Part shown: positions 44,001-59,000 of the stretch, in pieces | How the letters are laid out: each line of letters opens with the position of its first letter | Position numbering within the stretch: the first letter of the stretch is position 1 | DNA from: JAMWCX01 sp964352425 | Lineage (GTDB): Bacteria > Omnitrophota > Gorgyraeia > 2-01-FULL-45-10 | Direction of reading: 5' to 3' | Assembly: GCA_964352425.1 (NCBI GenBank) | Contig: CAYGRZ010000004.1 | Coordinates: 1 to 64,000 of the forward strand | DNA: 64,000 nucleotides | Position numbers and translations under genes: made by a program | Notes under the pieces: model-generated | What the model saw: the letters and a program-made list of their open reading frames with translations, nothing else | Told to the model about the DNA's origin: nothing | Database searches by the model: none

Positions 44001-47000
44001 ACACGGGCATCCTTCAGCCGGCGTGCGAGGTTGCCGACAGGCTCATATAGCGAATGTATGTAGTCTTCGAGGTAAGTGGATGACCTGCTGATGCCGTAAT
44101 CCCGGGCATACTGCAGCACCTTGTGGAATTTGAAATCATCCAGGTCATCGCTGTTTTTGAGAGCACTGAGTATATTGTCCTGTGTCTTTTGCGGGAATGC
44201 GAGGAACAGCTCTACTTCTTTGGAGGTGATATACATCTCTTCTTCCATGGGAGAAAGAGGCGGCGCGTTCGTCGGCATGCTGCGGAGCCTGGCGTGCATG
44301 AGCTCATGGATAAATTCCATGAATAAGAGCTCGTTATTCGCCGCCAATGAGTCGACATCGAGCGTTATACTATCAGCACCTTCCGTGAAATGCATGAGGC
44401 GGTCGTTCCCCTCGACGATCCGGATAGATTTTTCTTTCATGAGCGCCTTTCTCTTTATGGCTGCGGCATCTCCGCTTCCCATTTCCAGGAGCTCCTCTAC
44501 CTTTTCCCTGGCGGATTCGCTTAAATCATGGAGCGTGATAACTCTCTGCAGCAATGCTTCCAGAGCCGCCTTCATGCCGTTATCTATACCTTTGTAATTC
44601 TCGACCTGTCCATCGATGATGGTGGCCCAGGCCAGGTCGTGCCTGCCGCCGAGGACACCTGCCTTCATCGCTATGGGCGACGGCGCGAGTGCAGCGGGGG
44701 CCGCCGGAGCCGCAGCCGGCGCAGGAAGATCTAACAATCGCTCTAAGCCTGTCGCGCCGCTCTTTGTTACGACCGCCTGCCTTTTCGCGATATCCAAGTC
44801 GGGCCAGTATTTTTCAAAAAACCGCCGCGGGCCGGCAGCTTCCAGGACCTCCATTATTCTGTTGATACGCTCCAGTTTTACGGCATCGACCTGTCCGGCC
44901 AGAAGGCCGCCCTTCTGCCGTTTAACTATTTCATTCAGTACCCGCACCCTGGCGAATTCATTCAGCTGATCCCATGCGCCCTTCCATTCCGTCTCGGTCC
45001 ACGCCTTTATTTTCTTATGCTGCAGTTCTATTTCGGAGAGATCCATCATCTTCATCGCATCAGCGACCTCGTTGCGCAGATCCTGCTTATCGGTACCGGC
45101 CAGGTCCAGTTCTGTGAGATAAAGTATATAGAGCCTTAACGCGTGCCTGTCCTTATTGTATATCGTCTCATTTTTTGTAAGCTCTTTTATCTTTTGTATG
45201 GCCGCGCCGTCCGACAGCGCCGCTTTCCCCATCACCGTACCCGTCTCTTTCATCCAGGCGTTCAGTTCGTGTATCATGAACTGGAAAGGCTGGGTCCTGT
45301 GCTCCCTGGTCCCGCCGTACTTCGCCGTATACCAGGCGGCATATGGCCCGAATACCCATGACAGGATAAATATCGGGAAGCCCTTGAAGACAAAAGCCGG
45401 GTCAAATATTCTGAAAAGGAAATAGTCGCTCGGGAAGAATACCCCCACAAGGACAAGGACAAGCAGCGTGATCCCGGCTATCGGCGCCCATTTAAACTCT
45501 TTATACGCCTGCCAGACAGTCATTCCCTTTTCCAGTCTGGCCTCGACTGCTGTAAGCGTATCCCACCTGAATTCTCTTCCTTGTATGACAGCCTTTGTAG
45601 ATTTTTTAAGATCGAGAGGGCCGTATATCAGGTTCATCATCATGATCGAGGTATGCAGGAAGGTCTCGACAGCTAGGCGCTTTGTCGTCAGATAGACCTT
45701 ATTCACCATGCCAAAAAAGTCTTTGACAAATAAGGCCGGTCCTGATGCGGCGCGTGCCATGGCGTGTTGTAACATACCCGCAAGCGTCGCGATCCCGACG
45801 TAGATTATAGTATATGCACAGATACCGAAGTTGTGCTTAAGCAGGTCTTCCGTAAGGTAAGCCGCTGACGGCACACTCCTTAAACATAGCTCGATATACG
45901 GCGTGGCGGCCCAGAACATGGCCACCAATCCGGCGGGCATACCGATCTTAACCGGTATCTCCGTCCACTTCATGCCGACGCTAATAAGTTTCTTGACCGG
46001 ATTCCGCAAGATCACGATGAGCAATACTACGACTGCCGCCCAGACCGCCAATGCCGGTGCCGCTATTATTATCTTCGGCAAGGCGACCAATAACGCCACG
46101 GACGCGAGACCGCCCGCTACGTTTGCCCAGGTCTTCAGGCTCCGGGGGCCTCTTTCGAACGTCTCTCGCAGTATAGGACTGCCTTTCTGGCCTATCAGTA
46201 TGAGCATCACGATCGCGAAGAGGTCGCGTGCTGTGACCGGATGAGTTCCGGTAAGGACAGCGGGAATCTGTGTAGCAATCAATCCTAAGACGACGAGCCA
46301 TATTGTAAAGACCGGAGTGGACAGCATCCCCCGTATTATGCCTGAAATGTGGTGTTCCGATTCAAGGTTCACGTTTGCGCTTCCCAGTACCGATTCTCGT
46401 ATCTGTTTTTTCGCGGCGATCATAGCCTCTATGCCATGGCCCTGAGCATACGCGAACATGGCTTTTGCCGCGTTCCATTCCCTGCGCAGCGCCTCGACAT
46501 CGCCCGGCACCCACCGCCTCATCCTTATGATCATTGAGGAGAAACTGGTCACCGTCTCTTCGAGTATATATATCGGCGCTAAGAGCGTCCCTACAAGATA
46601 TGCGGTCGCCGTCCACATCGCCTCCCAGAAATCATGGCTTCTGACCGTCCAGGGAAGGACCTGCTTCTTGATAACATCGTTCAGATACTTTGGACCGTAA
46701 AACGTCATCTTGCCGACTGCCGAGCCCTTGCCGAAGATCCAGAAAAAGACAAGGGAGATATAACTGAGCATGCTCTGCGCCCAGCTCTGCAGCCGTGCGA
46801 ACAGGGACTTACCGATATTGGGGTATTGTATCTGCGGCTGGTACATCCCCCAAAGCTCCTTGCCCAATATGTCATACGCGGCCCTGCTGCCTATCCGCTT
46901 GGCCACTCCCGAGATGACCTCATTCTTATTATCTATCTCTATCGGTAACTGTATATATATATCCGGTTCCACCTCATTACCCAGCATATCTTTGGCATAC

Positions 47001-50000
47001 ACGTATCCGGCGTCTCTCTTCACTAAAATATAGGTCCCGACCCGCGCTATCCTGTTCTTGCCGTTATCTATCGCCCACCCCTCTTCATCGATATCAAAAC
47101 CGTCTTTTTGCTGTAAGGTCCTCTCGACAATGAGATCGCCCGTCTTCTCATCGACCGCGACCTCTCCGGCGCCGAATGTCCCGTTCATATTTATGACAGG
47201 ATCGCCGGCGTCAACGGCTATCCTGCGTAAATTATTATCTTCATCTAAAACGAATTCGCCGCTGGCTGCCAGCTCCCCGTCCGTAGTCTTCAGATGAGCA
47301 TTCCCGTAGCCGTCAAAATAGACATCGTCATATTGCGCGAGGAGCCTTCGCGTCCTGTAGATGCCGTTGTTGTCCTTGGCGAATGTTCCGTATCTGGCAA
47401 GCCGCTGCGATTGTTTCAGGGCCTCCGTCTTCTGGTCCAGTATAATGTTATCCTGCACAACGCTCGTGATGCCATCCTTAGCGAGATCCCACCTTCTCAG
47501 GGGTTCCTTATCATACCGTGACACGCTGCCATCCATGGGATACTGTAGAAGTTCTCCGCCTTTTATTACAAACCCGTCTTTTTCATTTGCAAGATAGCCG
47601 TCCTCGACCTCTCTCAACCTCAATGCGCTCGTGTCTGCTATTAACATTCCGCCTGCGTCCCTGGTGAGCGAATGAGCGCGATCGGCTATAAAGTAAGTGG
47701 TCTCCCTGCCGGTCTTGCCGAGCCCAAGCTCAAAGAAGTCGGTTATGGCGCCCTCGCGCGCGTATAACTTTGCCTCTTGCTTGGTTATCCCTCCTGCGTA
47801 CAGGTCGCCTTTCAGGTCTTTCTTCCATGTCCCGTATTTTGCGAGTATACGGCCGCTTGCAGTATGTATGGCATCTCCTGTGGCCTTCTCTACGTGCCAT
47901 GAGCCGGCCAGGGCTTTCAACCCCTCGTCCACGATCAGGTTGCCATCCGCATCCGCAGACCACCACCCGACGGGAACGAGGACATCGCCCGTAATTGTAA
48001 CGGCGTTGCCTGTTTCAGGATCACGCTTCCATTCGCCTTCTTTTGCCCTTGTCTTTACAAAGGCTCCGCCCCTCTCTGTAATGACGCCGTTGGCGTCCAG
48101 CGTATCTATGAATGTCTCCAAGTTCTCCGGAATGATCGGCCTCTGCCCGTCGAACTCGGCCGCGCGGGTCAGGAGATATTCGCCGCCATATTCGTTTACA
48201 GCGGGGGTAATCTTGCCGTCCGCGCCTAATATATATTTCTTATATGCTACACCTTGATCGATATGCCCTATCTCATCTATCGACGCGAAATATGCCCCTG
48301 TCGCGGCATCCAACAGCTTGCCGTCTTTCGTCAATATCAGCGTATGCCGTATCGCGCCGCTTTTATCCTTCAGATAGATATGCTGGTCATATATAGTGGC
48401 GACCCTGTCCGGCAGCTCCTGGCCGTCCTTTCCCTTGGCCCTCTGCGTACTGTCATTCCTGTCCCTGAGCAGGCCTGACTTGGGAAGCTCGTCATACATA
48501 TCCTTTGTCGCGATAAGTTTTCCCGTCGCGTCATCATAGATGTCCCCCTTAAGGAGCCTGTAACGGCGGGCCGGATTATCCGCGTCAATATAGTATACCT
48601 CTGACTCGGCGCTGACCTGCCACTCACGGTCATCTATCTTGATCGTGCGCCTTTCTATAGCATACTCGCCCTTAAGTAGCTCCACCGCAAAGTCTGTTAC
48701 CAGCTCAAACCCTTCATTCTCTTCATCATATACGGGACTGCGCGTGTATGTGCCGCGCGGGAACCTCTTCACTTCGGTAGTCTTGCTGGTGTCGCTGTAT
48801 ACGATCGCCTCTCCGGTCACGCCGTCTATGGTATATGTTCCCGGCTCTGCCAGGATACCCTGCCTGAGAGTGCCGGAGGCGTCTTCCGCTACTGTGATCT
48901 TAGGCCTGTCATCATCCAGTCTTGTGACATAGAGATGCGGGTGGGTCCAGCACTCCAACATCCACTCAAAATCCGACCTGTAAGAGCCGGGCTTCATCAT
49001 ATGCGTCGGATTATACACGTGTTTCTGGAAATTTCTGTGCGCATAGGTAACCTTGTCGCGGCCCCACAGCCTTCTCGCATTTAATATCTGGGCTATCTCT
49101 TCCATTATAAGCCCGGCTTCCTTCAGCGCCGTATCGCTGTGCATCCATGCGCCGAGATTATCCTGCTCATCAGGAACAAATTTATTGCCGGCTGAATCCT
49201 CATAGAGATATTTCGCCTTGTCCGCGCCGACCCTCTCCATCTTCACGCTGTTTATCATGGAATCAAACAATGTTTTCGCGATAAGTTTTACGTCAAGCGG
49301 CCCTTCCTGGCGGCCGATGTCATAGATGACGGCCTTATATTTTTTGGCTATCCTCTGCGTCTTTTCGACAAGTTTATATTTTGGCAGGTCCCACGGCGCT
49401 CTTTCCTTAAATAGGCCTACCATGTTGCCTAGGAATAATGCGCCATTTGCCACTGTAAGGGTACCGATGGCGACAAATAGCTCTGCCATGCAGTAATTGC
49501 AATAGGTATACAGGACCGCTGCCACGGCTATAATGCCGAGCAGGGACGTGTCCGCGTTTATGGTGCTTAATGCGTAAATAGCCGTAACTGAGGTGGCGGC
49601 CGTGGTTATCGCCAGTTTCGCCAGGCGCGCGAAGAAGGTGTGGGTCAGCTCTCTCTGATTGCCTCTTCCTGTAATGGCTGTGGCCGCCAATTTCAAGGTA
49701 TCCCGTCCGAAATCGACCGCGGCGGATATAGTGATATATACCAGGATGCCGGACGCAAGCGCCATTAATGTATAATTTAATCCCGGGATCCCCGATATAT
49801 AAATACACGAGAAGACCGCCAGGGGGACCGCCCACTTTATGACAGGCCGTATAGGAGGCTTTGTCGCTTTATCGATAAAATAATTCCACCACACCAATAC
49901 TGGCGCGAGCAGTATGAAGAGCCAGCTTGAATATGTACCCAGCACCGTAAAGTGGGTTATGTCATTAAAGTGGTAGAGCGTAAGCCCGGTAAGCACCAAT

Positions 50001-53000
50001 TTTGAGATAAATACCATAGCGCGGAAAAGCCCCATCAACGCTTCGATCGTTACGGCTCCTGCCTGGCCGGAGGTGTCTTTCGGGGCCGCGGCAGGCTTCG
50101 CGCCGGCTACCGGCGGCGTGGGCGCCGCGGGAGCTGTACCAGGCGCCGGTACGTTGGCGTTGGGTCCGTATAATATCTTCTTATTTTTACGGATCTCTCT
50201 GCGGTGGCGGTAGAGGGCTATCTTGTAGAATCCCATAATGCTAAGGATAGAGATAAGCATATAGGTAAGGCCGGCTATAAGCTTGTGCTTCGGTTCCGGC
50301 GCTATTTTCCCCAATTCCATTTCAATGATGCTCCGGATGACTTTCTGCAGCCGCGCATCCTGATCTGCGGAAAAAGCGCGAACAGCGCGGGGCCGAATTA
50401 TCGCCGTGTCGCCCTTTCCTTCTTTGACATAGTCTATCTTTACAAGGCCCCGGCTTATGATCCTGTCTTTGATCCGCGCTGTCATCTTCTCTCTGTCCCT
50501 ACGCGACATCCCTTCGATCTTCTCCTGAGCTTCAAGAGATAGCTTTACGTCAGACAGCGGGTCTTTGCCTTTGAATACGTTATCGTCCAGATAATTCTTT
50601 AACGTCTCATGCAGTGACAGGAGGCGATCATTCTGAAAATCGTTCCAGGTGACATCCATGGGCGCCTTGACATCCTGTATCAATAATTTCTCCCGAGGAG
50701 AACCGGTTTTTATGCCCAGGGCCTTGAGCTCCATGATGCCTATGACCTTATCCTTATCAAACCCGTCTTTATCGAGCACGGCCAATATCTCAAGATCCCC
50801 CCTTTCGATACGTATCTTTTCGAGCCTTCCGAGCATCGTCGGGTCCTTGATACTCTGGCTGATCGCGGCATTGGCTTCCTTCACCTCTATGAGCCTGTTA
50901 ACAAGCTTCACGAAATTTGCGGGGTGTATATTCCTTGCTTTAAGTTTCTGCGAGATCTCTCGTATGATGCTATCGCGGTCCTTTTCGAATTTCCCGAGCT
51001 CGATCCTGCCATCCTCGAACTGGGAAGCCACGATCTTCTGTATCTTGTCCGCCTCTATGTCAACTATCTCTGCTTCCGGCGGTTCGATGATATTTGTGTT
51101 GAGAGAAAGGCCGATGATATAGAAAAGATCTTCCCGGGTCTTTTTATCCAGCGTGTACTTTTCGCTCGCCAGCTTATCCGTCATCTCCTTAACCATTTTT
51201 ATGGTCCTGCTCACGGGCAGGTCCATGCCCTGAAGATCTTCCACCGTAAGCGTATCGGCCCTCCTGCCGAAAACCTCGTAGTAGTCGGTTCCCGGCGCTT
51301 TCATCGGCACCGGCATGATGCCGTTATATATCATGTGGCTGACGAGTATTTCCAGGGCGTCCTCATTAAGCGTTACGCCCAGTTTTTCCATCTCCCCTTT
51401 CAGGTATATGCCGTAGAGCAATTGCACCCTGATATAGTCGATCGGCCATCCGTCCATATCTATTTGCGTGACGTAATACTTTAACTTTTTCTCCATGGGA
51501 GGCGTCAGTTTGCTCTTACTGTAAATATTCTTTAACAGCTCCCGCACCTCGAGCGGATGGACAAACGTCTTGGTCAGGTAGTCGCTGGCTGTCATGCCGC
51601 TTAAATATATCTGCCTCTGGATATCCCATATACTGTTTTCATCCGCGGGATCTATCCTCTTCTCAGGCGGCAGTTGCTCGTTAATGCCGGGCAGCACCGC
51701 TTCAATATCTTCCCTTATGGCAGCCAGATCCTGATCCTTGAGCGCCTTGTCGGCTGTCCGCGTCTTGTAAGCGGAAATTTTTCCCTGCCGCTCATCCTTA
51801 ACCGGTTCGCGGAGATCGATCCACTTATCGATCTGCTGTTTGTTGGCTATGGTCCATTCTTTATTTCTTTCGCTCAGTTTAAGGTTGATGTTCCTGATGA
51901 TATCCGGGAATATCATCGAGTCCAGGGACTTGACATCACCGGCTATCTTTTCCCCGGGTACATCCTGTGTCTTCAGCAGCATATAGGTTATCTGCTTATG
52001 AAAACTGCCCAATTTTTCAATGGCCTCGGCCCTGGCTTTTCTCATATAGCCGGGCCTGGTCTCCGTGATGGCCTTCAGTTGCTCCATATGCTCATTGTAA
52101 CGCTGGATATCTATATCGCTGAACTGATCCTGGTCGTTAAAGAGGTCATTCCTCTCCTCTTCGATCGACGGGCCGAGGTTCGTGTAATATTGTCTCTGGG
52201 ACTGGAACTCTATATTGATCCTCCTCTGCATCTTATCTCTCTGGGTCATCACGCCGGTCTCGCTTTGAGCCATCTCCCGTATAGTGTTTCTCAGCATCTT
52301 CTGCCCGAGATAATAACCAAGCGGTGAATTATTGGCCCATTCCTGGATAAGCGAGGCATCATAGAAGTCGCGCCGGATCCTTGCCGTTTCCCGCTCCTCG
52401 CCTTTTCCTGCCTCATCCAGCTCCATGAACGTGCCGGTTATCTGGCCGTAACTTAAACGGGGAACGCCGTTGGGGTCTGTCTGGTTCTTGACCATCGCCT
52501 CTTCTTCTCTCTTTATGAGGGCTTCAAACCGTATATATTTTGCTATCTTATTCCTGATGAACCAGTCCCCGGTCTCCTTGCGCTCCGGCTGGCTCAGGTT
52601 CTTGAACCGCGGTTGTGAAAGATATTTCTCCTTTGCATCCTGCAGATAATTCCCGAACCTGATGGCCGCCTGCAGGAATCCCAGCTCGCCTATCTCTATC
52701 TCCTGGCCGCTCGCCCTGGATATCGCTTTGAGATAAACGGCATTCACCAGCTCTCCCTTCGCCTCCGCCATCTTTTCCTTCATCAGATCAGCCGGCTCCT
52801 TCCCCTGCTTGGCGGCAAGAGCCTGCATCTTCTTATACATTATCTGCGCTCCGGAGGTCGCCAGAGTATCCTTGACTTTTTCCCGGTACGTGTCCAGGCT
52901 ATAGAACAACCGTGCGTTATACACCGCCTTGACAAGGCCTTCCCATTCTTCTCTCTGGGTGGACACCGGGCTAAAGATATTTTTTATCCGCTGCCGCATC

Positions 53001-56000
53001 CTCGGGAAGAACCATTCTTTAGCGAACGGAGAGGCCGCTTTTTCCGCGAGCCTTAATTTTTCTCCGAGGGCCTTCTCCCGATCGGCTACCGCATCCCGCA
53101 GCCGCTCTCTGAGCTTGAGTTCTTCTTTCCTGGCATTAGCCGCCTTCTTCCTAACCTCATCGAACTTTTTTAACAGGCTGTCGGCCTTTATAAACGAGCT
53201 CTCGAGCGGTTCCTCCTTCGCGAACTCCTCTATGTCTGCATCGTTGTCCCGCAAGTCGGCCGCGAGCTCCTCAAGCTCCCGGATCAGATTGAATTCCGCC
53301 ATCCCCCGCATCTTCGGGTCACTGCGATATGCGTCCGTCAATTCCTTGATGTCCGATAATATCTGGCGTAACTTTGCGGGCTTTTCTTTGGTGAATCTCT
53401 CCTGCTGGTACACGTCGTTCGCTTTCGCCACTTTTTCTATGCTGCCGCGCAGGGCCTCCCATGCGATGAATTTCGGATCTTTTACGGACTTCCGCAATTT
53501 CTGTATCTTGCCGTCCAGGACACCCGCCTTCTCCAAAGCGATGAATAGATCATTAAAAGTTTTTTTGTCATCCATGCCCTCGACCTGCTTGAGGCGCTTC
53601 TTTATGCTGTCTACGGCCGCTATATATCCGTTTTGTTCAAAATATATCAATGTATACACGTTGGTGATATCGCGGATCGCCTTTCCAACGGTGCCGGTAT
53701 AATTCCCGGTGACCGCCAGCATCTGCTTGACGTTATCCTGCCATATGCTGAGATCTGCGGGGTCCGCCATCCTCCCTGTCAGAATCTTATATTTTTCGTC
53801 ATCCGGCAGGTCTTTCTCGGCGGGGCTTACATATATGAAATTCAGCAGCACCTGAGCCCAGTTTGCCACTTCTTCGCCGTTGAGCGGCCTCCAATGATGT
53901 TTCGCAAGCGCGTCAACGATAAATTCGGCGGAGAGCCTCTTCTCAATCGTAGCGGCGTCCGTTACGCCTTCGTCGTAGAAGTTGTCTACCCGTGAATTTA
54001 TTACGCCCTGGCGGTGGACCAGATAGAAATCCTTCCTGAACGCCTCCATGTAGCTGCTCACCGTCCGGGGATCAAGGGCCACGCCATATCTATCCGCCTT
54101 CTTCTCCAGCTCCTTGATCTTCTTGTCGACCTCATGGTCCCTCACCATCTCAAAATCGGTTCCCTTCCTGGAGATGGCAACGACCCTTTTATCGGCGAGG
54201 TCCGACACAAGCTCCCGCAGGTTCAGTTTAACCGCTATATCTTTCAGGGGGACGGGCTTTCGAATGCCGGACAGTCTCCTGTAATTATCATCGACTATGA
54301 ACGGATCGGCTACGGACGAAAGATATCCGTCCCTGTAGATATCGGCAAATTCTTCCTCCGCGCGGTCCCGTATCAGCTTCTTCTCCTCTTCGGGGAGTGC
54401 CGCGCCGAATGCCGCTTCTTTCTGCTTGATCTTTATTGCGACGAACAGTTCCTTCTCGGCCTGATTTGCCGCTATCGGTTTGTCCAGTATTAACCTGTTC
54501 ACCTCGTTGCGGTACGCGATGATATCGTCCATCAACGTCGTATCGCTTTCTTCTATGACCTCTTTCCCCAGCAGCTCTACAAAATCCCGTGCCATGGCCA
54601 TATGCTTCCCGAACATCACGGCATCGCTGTACCCGGCGAGGTTCTTGAAATTCTTTGCCGCGGGGTAGGCCTTTGTAAAAAGGAGCCTTATATTATCTTT
54701 CTGCTCATCGGCCGGAGCGAGCCCGTCGCTATTTAAGAACCGGCCGACCCACGTGTTCTTATTGATAAGCACATCTATGGTTATGGCGAGCCTGAGACCT
54801 TCTCTCTCCTCCTCGCTCCCTGTTATGAGGTGTATATAGGGCTCTATTGTTTTGGATACGTTTGCCAGTATGGTTAAAACACGTTCCACCTGAGATGCCG
54901 AGAGGTCTCTGTCGCTGGCGAACTGCGTCCACCACATCGTCTTGCCCATCAGGATGGTGTCGGTCACCTTGGCCAATTCCTGCCTGTACGCAGGGGTCTC
55001 GCGCTTGCCCATGAGCTTCAATACCATGAGGCGCGCGCCCTCCGGCATCTTAAGCACCGCCTCTTCGTTCAGGTTATAAAAGCCTTTGATGAACGGCGCG
55101 ATCGCGTTCATGAGTTCCACGTTTTTCGCCAACTGGGCGCCGGTCCAGTCATTCCGTATGGGCAGAGCCGCAACGGCTCCCAATACTCCGGAGTCGAGGG
55201 CATCCCCCTGTTCATATACGGCTCTTCCGTGGATCAGCTGGGCTATGTCGCGCGACCGGTTGGCGGCGTCTATCCTTTCATCGGTCGATAATTTTGCCCA
55301 TTCAGCACGGTCGAGGCGCCTGGTCACGGCGTCCTCCCACGCCAGATACTGCCGGCTCGGCTCCAGTTTATTTGCCAGGTCAGCATCGAACCGGTTATAC
55401 AGGCCGATGTTCTCAAGATCCTCCCTGGCCTCTTTTGCCATGATCCTGTCCCTGGCCTGCGCTCTGGTCATGCCAGGGTTCTCGGCCATAAGGAAAGCGA
55501 CCCTGCGCGCGTAATAGGCCGGCAGCCCTATCTTCGCGTAGCTCAGGTCGTCTTCCCAGCTTAACGGCTTCAGGTGGTCTTCGAAGAAGCTGGGCAGTTT
55601 GGGGATCTTTGCCATCTCACCCTTCAGAACATCCGAAAAATACGCCAGATCTTCAACGAACTCCCCGAAATCTTTGTCGGCGGGATTCAACTTATGCGCG
55701 ATACCATACCTGTACAGCATATTGGCGACGCTGACCGCCTGCTTTTCCTTTATGCCCAGGGCGCCCATTATCTTCGAAACCTCGTCGCTGTTAACGGCCT
55801 TCCGGGCCTCCGCGGAAACGGCATTTTCGATCTTTTTCCTGTACAGGTTGTTTTCGCCCTTTTCGAGAGCCTTGGCCAGGTTCATATCGGGTGCTATGCG
55901 CGATTTTATCCTGGCGGCATCTCCATCTAATTCCTTCATCCTGCCCTTGAGGATATCCACCTTCTGCCGTGCAATGGCAAGCTCGGCGGAGACGGCCGCA

Positions 56001-59000
56001 AGTCTTTCGGCGTCCGCGGCCGGCGCCGGCTTTTCGGCGACCTCTGCCGGCATCCCGGCAGCCGGCAGCGCTTCGGCCTCTTTCTTTTTCTCAAACGCCT
56101 CGCTGTCTTCCTTGGTGATGAGGTTATTGAACAGCATCTCTATCCGCATATCGATCGCGCTGATCTTCGCGATGGTATCCGCAAGGGTCATCTCGTCACG
56201 CCGCAGCCACTCTTCCTGCTCTTTAAGCTGCGTTATCCCGATCTTCCCCTCAAGATACGCCTTCCTCATGTGCGCAACGATCTTCGGCCTGTCATGATAC
56301 GCTTTTTGCGCCGCCTCGAGCTCCTTCAGCGCGCCGGTCCGCTCTTTCATAAGATCGTCTAGTTGCTTCCTGAGGTCCTTTAAGGCCTGCGCTATGTCGC
56401 GCTTGAGCTGGTTGGCGGTCTCTTTAGCCTTTGCTCCTCCGCCGAACCAGCTGAACAGCCGGAACTTGTTGAGCTTAATATTCAGATTGATGCTCCACGC
56501 CAGGTCAACCTTGTTGACGAACTTTTTGGCCGCCTGATCGTACGATTTGTCAAATCTCGAGGCGCTCAGAGAGAGCCATATGTTCTCCCATCTTCCCATC
56601 GCCGCCTCTATCAGGGCCGCCTTCTGCCGGTTTTCCAGCTCCCTGATATGCGGGTTATTTTTAACGATATCCGCCCATATCGCATCAAGGTCCACGGGCA
56701 GCTTCATTTCCGGTTCTTTAGTAAGGGCCGCGAGCAGTTGGTTAACATCTGCGGGCTTCCCTTCCTTTTCGTCCTTGCCGGCTGCGGTTATCGACGTTAT
56801 GTCTCCGACCTCCTTCAGGTCGTACAGTATGCTAAGCTGCAACAAACGGATCCTGCTCTCGGCCGCGCGCTTTATCTCTTTGGTTTTATCGATGAGCGCC
56901 TTATATTCGTCAAGGCGGGTATCGTTCAGGACGGGGTTGTGGGCATTATACTCCTCGATCTTGCGGAGCTGGGACTCCTGCTCATTCAGCATGACCAGCA
57001 GCGATGCGACCTTCCCGCGCTCGCCGGCCAGCTGCGCGTATAATTGCTCTATCTCCATCCTCTTGTTGAATTCGACGCCTTTTCTGCTCCATACGTCCGC
57101 TTCTTTATCAAGATTTGCCTTTCTCAGGCCCCTGAAGAAGATATCAGGCTCGCTGACCGCCTTGAAGCCGTATCGCTCGGCATCCTCTGCCCGGTAATTT
57201 ATCTTCCAGAGCGTCGCAGCCTCCTTTTTTTCTATCTCCTTATTCACGTTATCTGCTCCGCCGTACTTCTCGTAGGCGGGACCAACATCTATATTGAACG
57301 TCCTCCACCACGCGCTTTGCACGTCGATATTCGCTTTATCGACCGCCGCCTGCGCAGCCGCAACCTCTTCGGATCTCTGTATCGCATCTTCCTTGACCGC
57401 CTTCCCGTCAAGCGCCGTAATCGCGTCCTTTTTGGCAAGGGCCGCTTCTACATACTTCCTGAATTTGATTATCTCTTTGGATTCGCCGTCTCTCGGCGCC
57501 GTCTGTTGTTCAAGAGCCTTGATCCTGTCGCCCGACCGCTCAAGGGCCGCCGTCACCTCCTGAAGGACGAGTTCCGCCTCTACGACCCTCTTCGAGGCAT
57601 CGGCGAGTTCCGCCCGTTTCCCCGTTATGGCGGCCGGCGTCGAAACCGTCGAGGCCTCCAGGTCGGCCAGCCCTTTTGCTATTTTGTTTTTGTGCTCTTT
57701 CGCGGCATCAAGGCCGGCCGTAGCGCTTATTACCTCGTCCCGGTCGGCCCTGTATCCATTGATCCAGCCGATAACCACCCGTTCGGCCCCGCCGATTGCC
57801 ATTTGCTGGTCCTTCTTCGTCCTGGCGACATCCGGCTTGAACTTGCCTACTGTCACATTATGGAAGAACGGTATGAGGCTCGTGAACGCGCCAAAGCTCC
57901 ACGTATCCTCAAGGATGTTATATTCGCCCGTCAGTGATATGTCATACGGCTCGCCGGTCCTCGCTGCCGCCACCGCATATTCCCATGCCTCCAGGTAGCG
58001 CAGAAGCGCCATTATCGCGGCCGCGTCCGCCTCGGCCTTGTCATACTTGCCGGCGGCCTTCAGGTCGCTGATCTCTTTGGCGATGCTTTGCAGGCTTTCG
58101 ATCTCTACGGCAAGGTCCGCCCCCTCGGCCTGGAGCCTCAAGAGCTCATCCTCAGAGCTCTTTATCTGCCTGTTAACCACGTTTACTTCATCGGGGGCCA
58201 CGCCTGCATACACCCCTTCTTTTTGCTGGTACTCCAGCGAGCTCTCGAGCTGTTTTTTTAATTCCTGCTCGAGCTCTATCCTGTCTCTTAACGCGGCTAT
58301 CCTTTTTGTGTTCGCTTCAAGCGCCGCCCCGGCAGCCTCCTCCCTGTGCATAAGCTCATTCTTCGCGGCGACCAGCTCCCGTTCTTTCATCAGCAGGAAG
58401 GCAACCCTCTGCATGACCATGGGCTTCTTTTTGCTCGGCAATCCCTCTATCCGTATATCGAGGCCCGCGCCTATAGGCTTCGATTCCCAATCGTACACGA
58501 AATTGAGGACTTTACGGTCTTTCGGCGGAATAGCGCGCGTTTCCGGCGTAAGACGCCCTTCCGCTTCGGCCATGAACTGCTCCCGCGCATCTTTAACAGA
58601 CTGCGGCAGGGGCCCTTCCTTCTGACTGGTCAAGGTTACGCTGTATCGCATCGCGTCTTTTGCCTTAGTGCCGTAAGGAGCTGCTGAAACCGACATGCCC
58701 GGCACCATTACCGTCTTCCAGATCTTGTATTTATTATTGATCTCGTCGATGTGCGCCTGCTGTATCGCACCTGCCACCGTGATCCGCTCCAGCGCCCTTC
58801 TGTTCTGCTCGGCCCTGGCCCTGGCATCCTGGCCCTCCTTCAGCCTCTCCATATCCTGCTCGAGGGTATCGGCCGCCTGTTTCAGCCTGTCAGCATATTC
58901 TCTGGTGTTCTGGAATAAAAGCCACGTCTTCTCGGCGCCTATCTTTTCGCTTAAAGCGCGCAGATATGCGACCACTTCCCTGCTCATCGTGTCTATGCGT

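Noticed and set aside
46900..48900. CRISPR-like or direct DNA repeats in the beta-repeat region
   Set aside because: The repeats are at protein level only; the DNA units are not conserved or regularly spaced. No CRISPR array was found anywhere.
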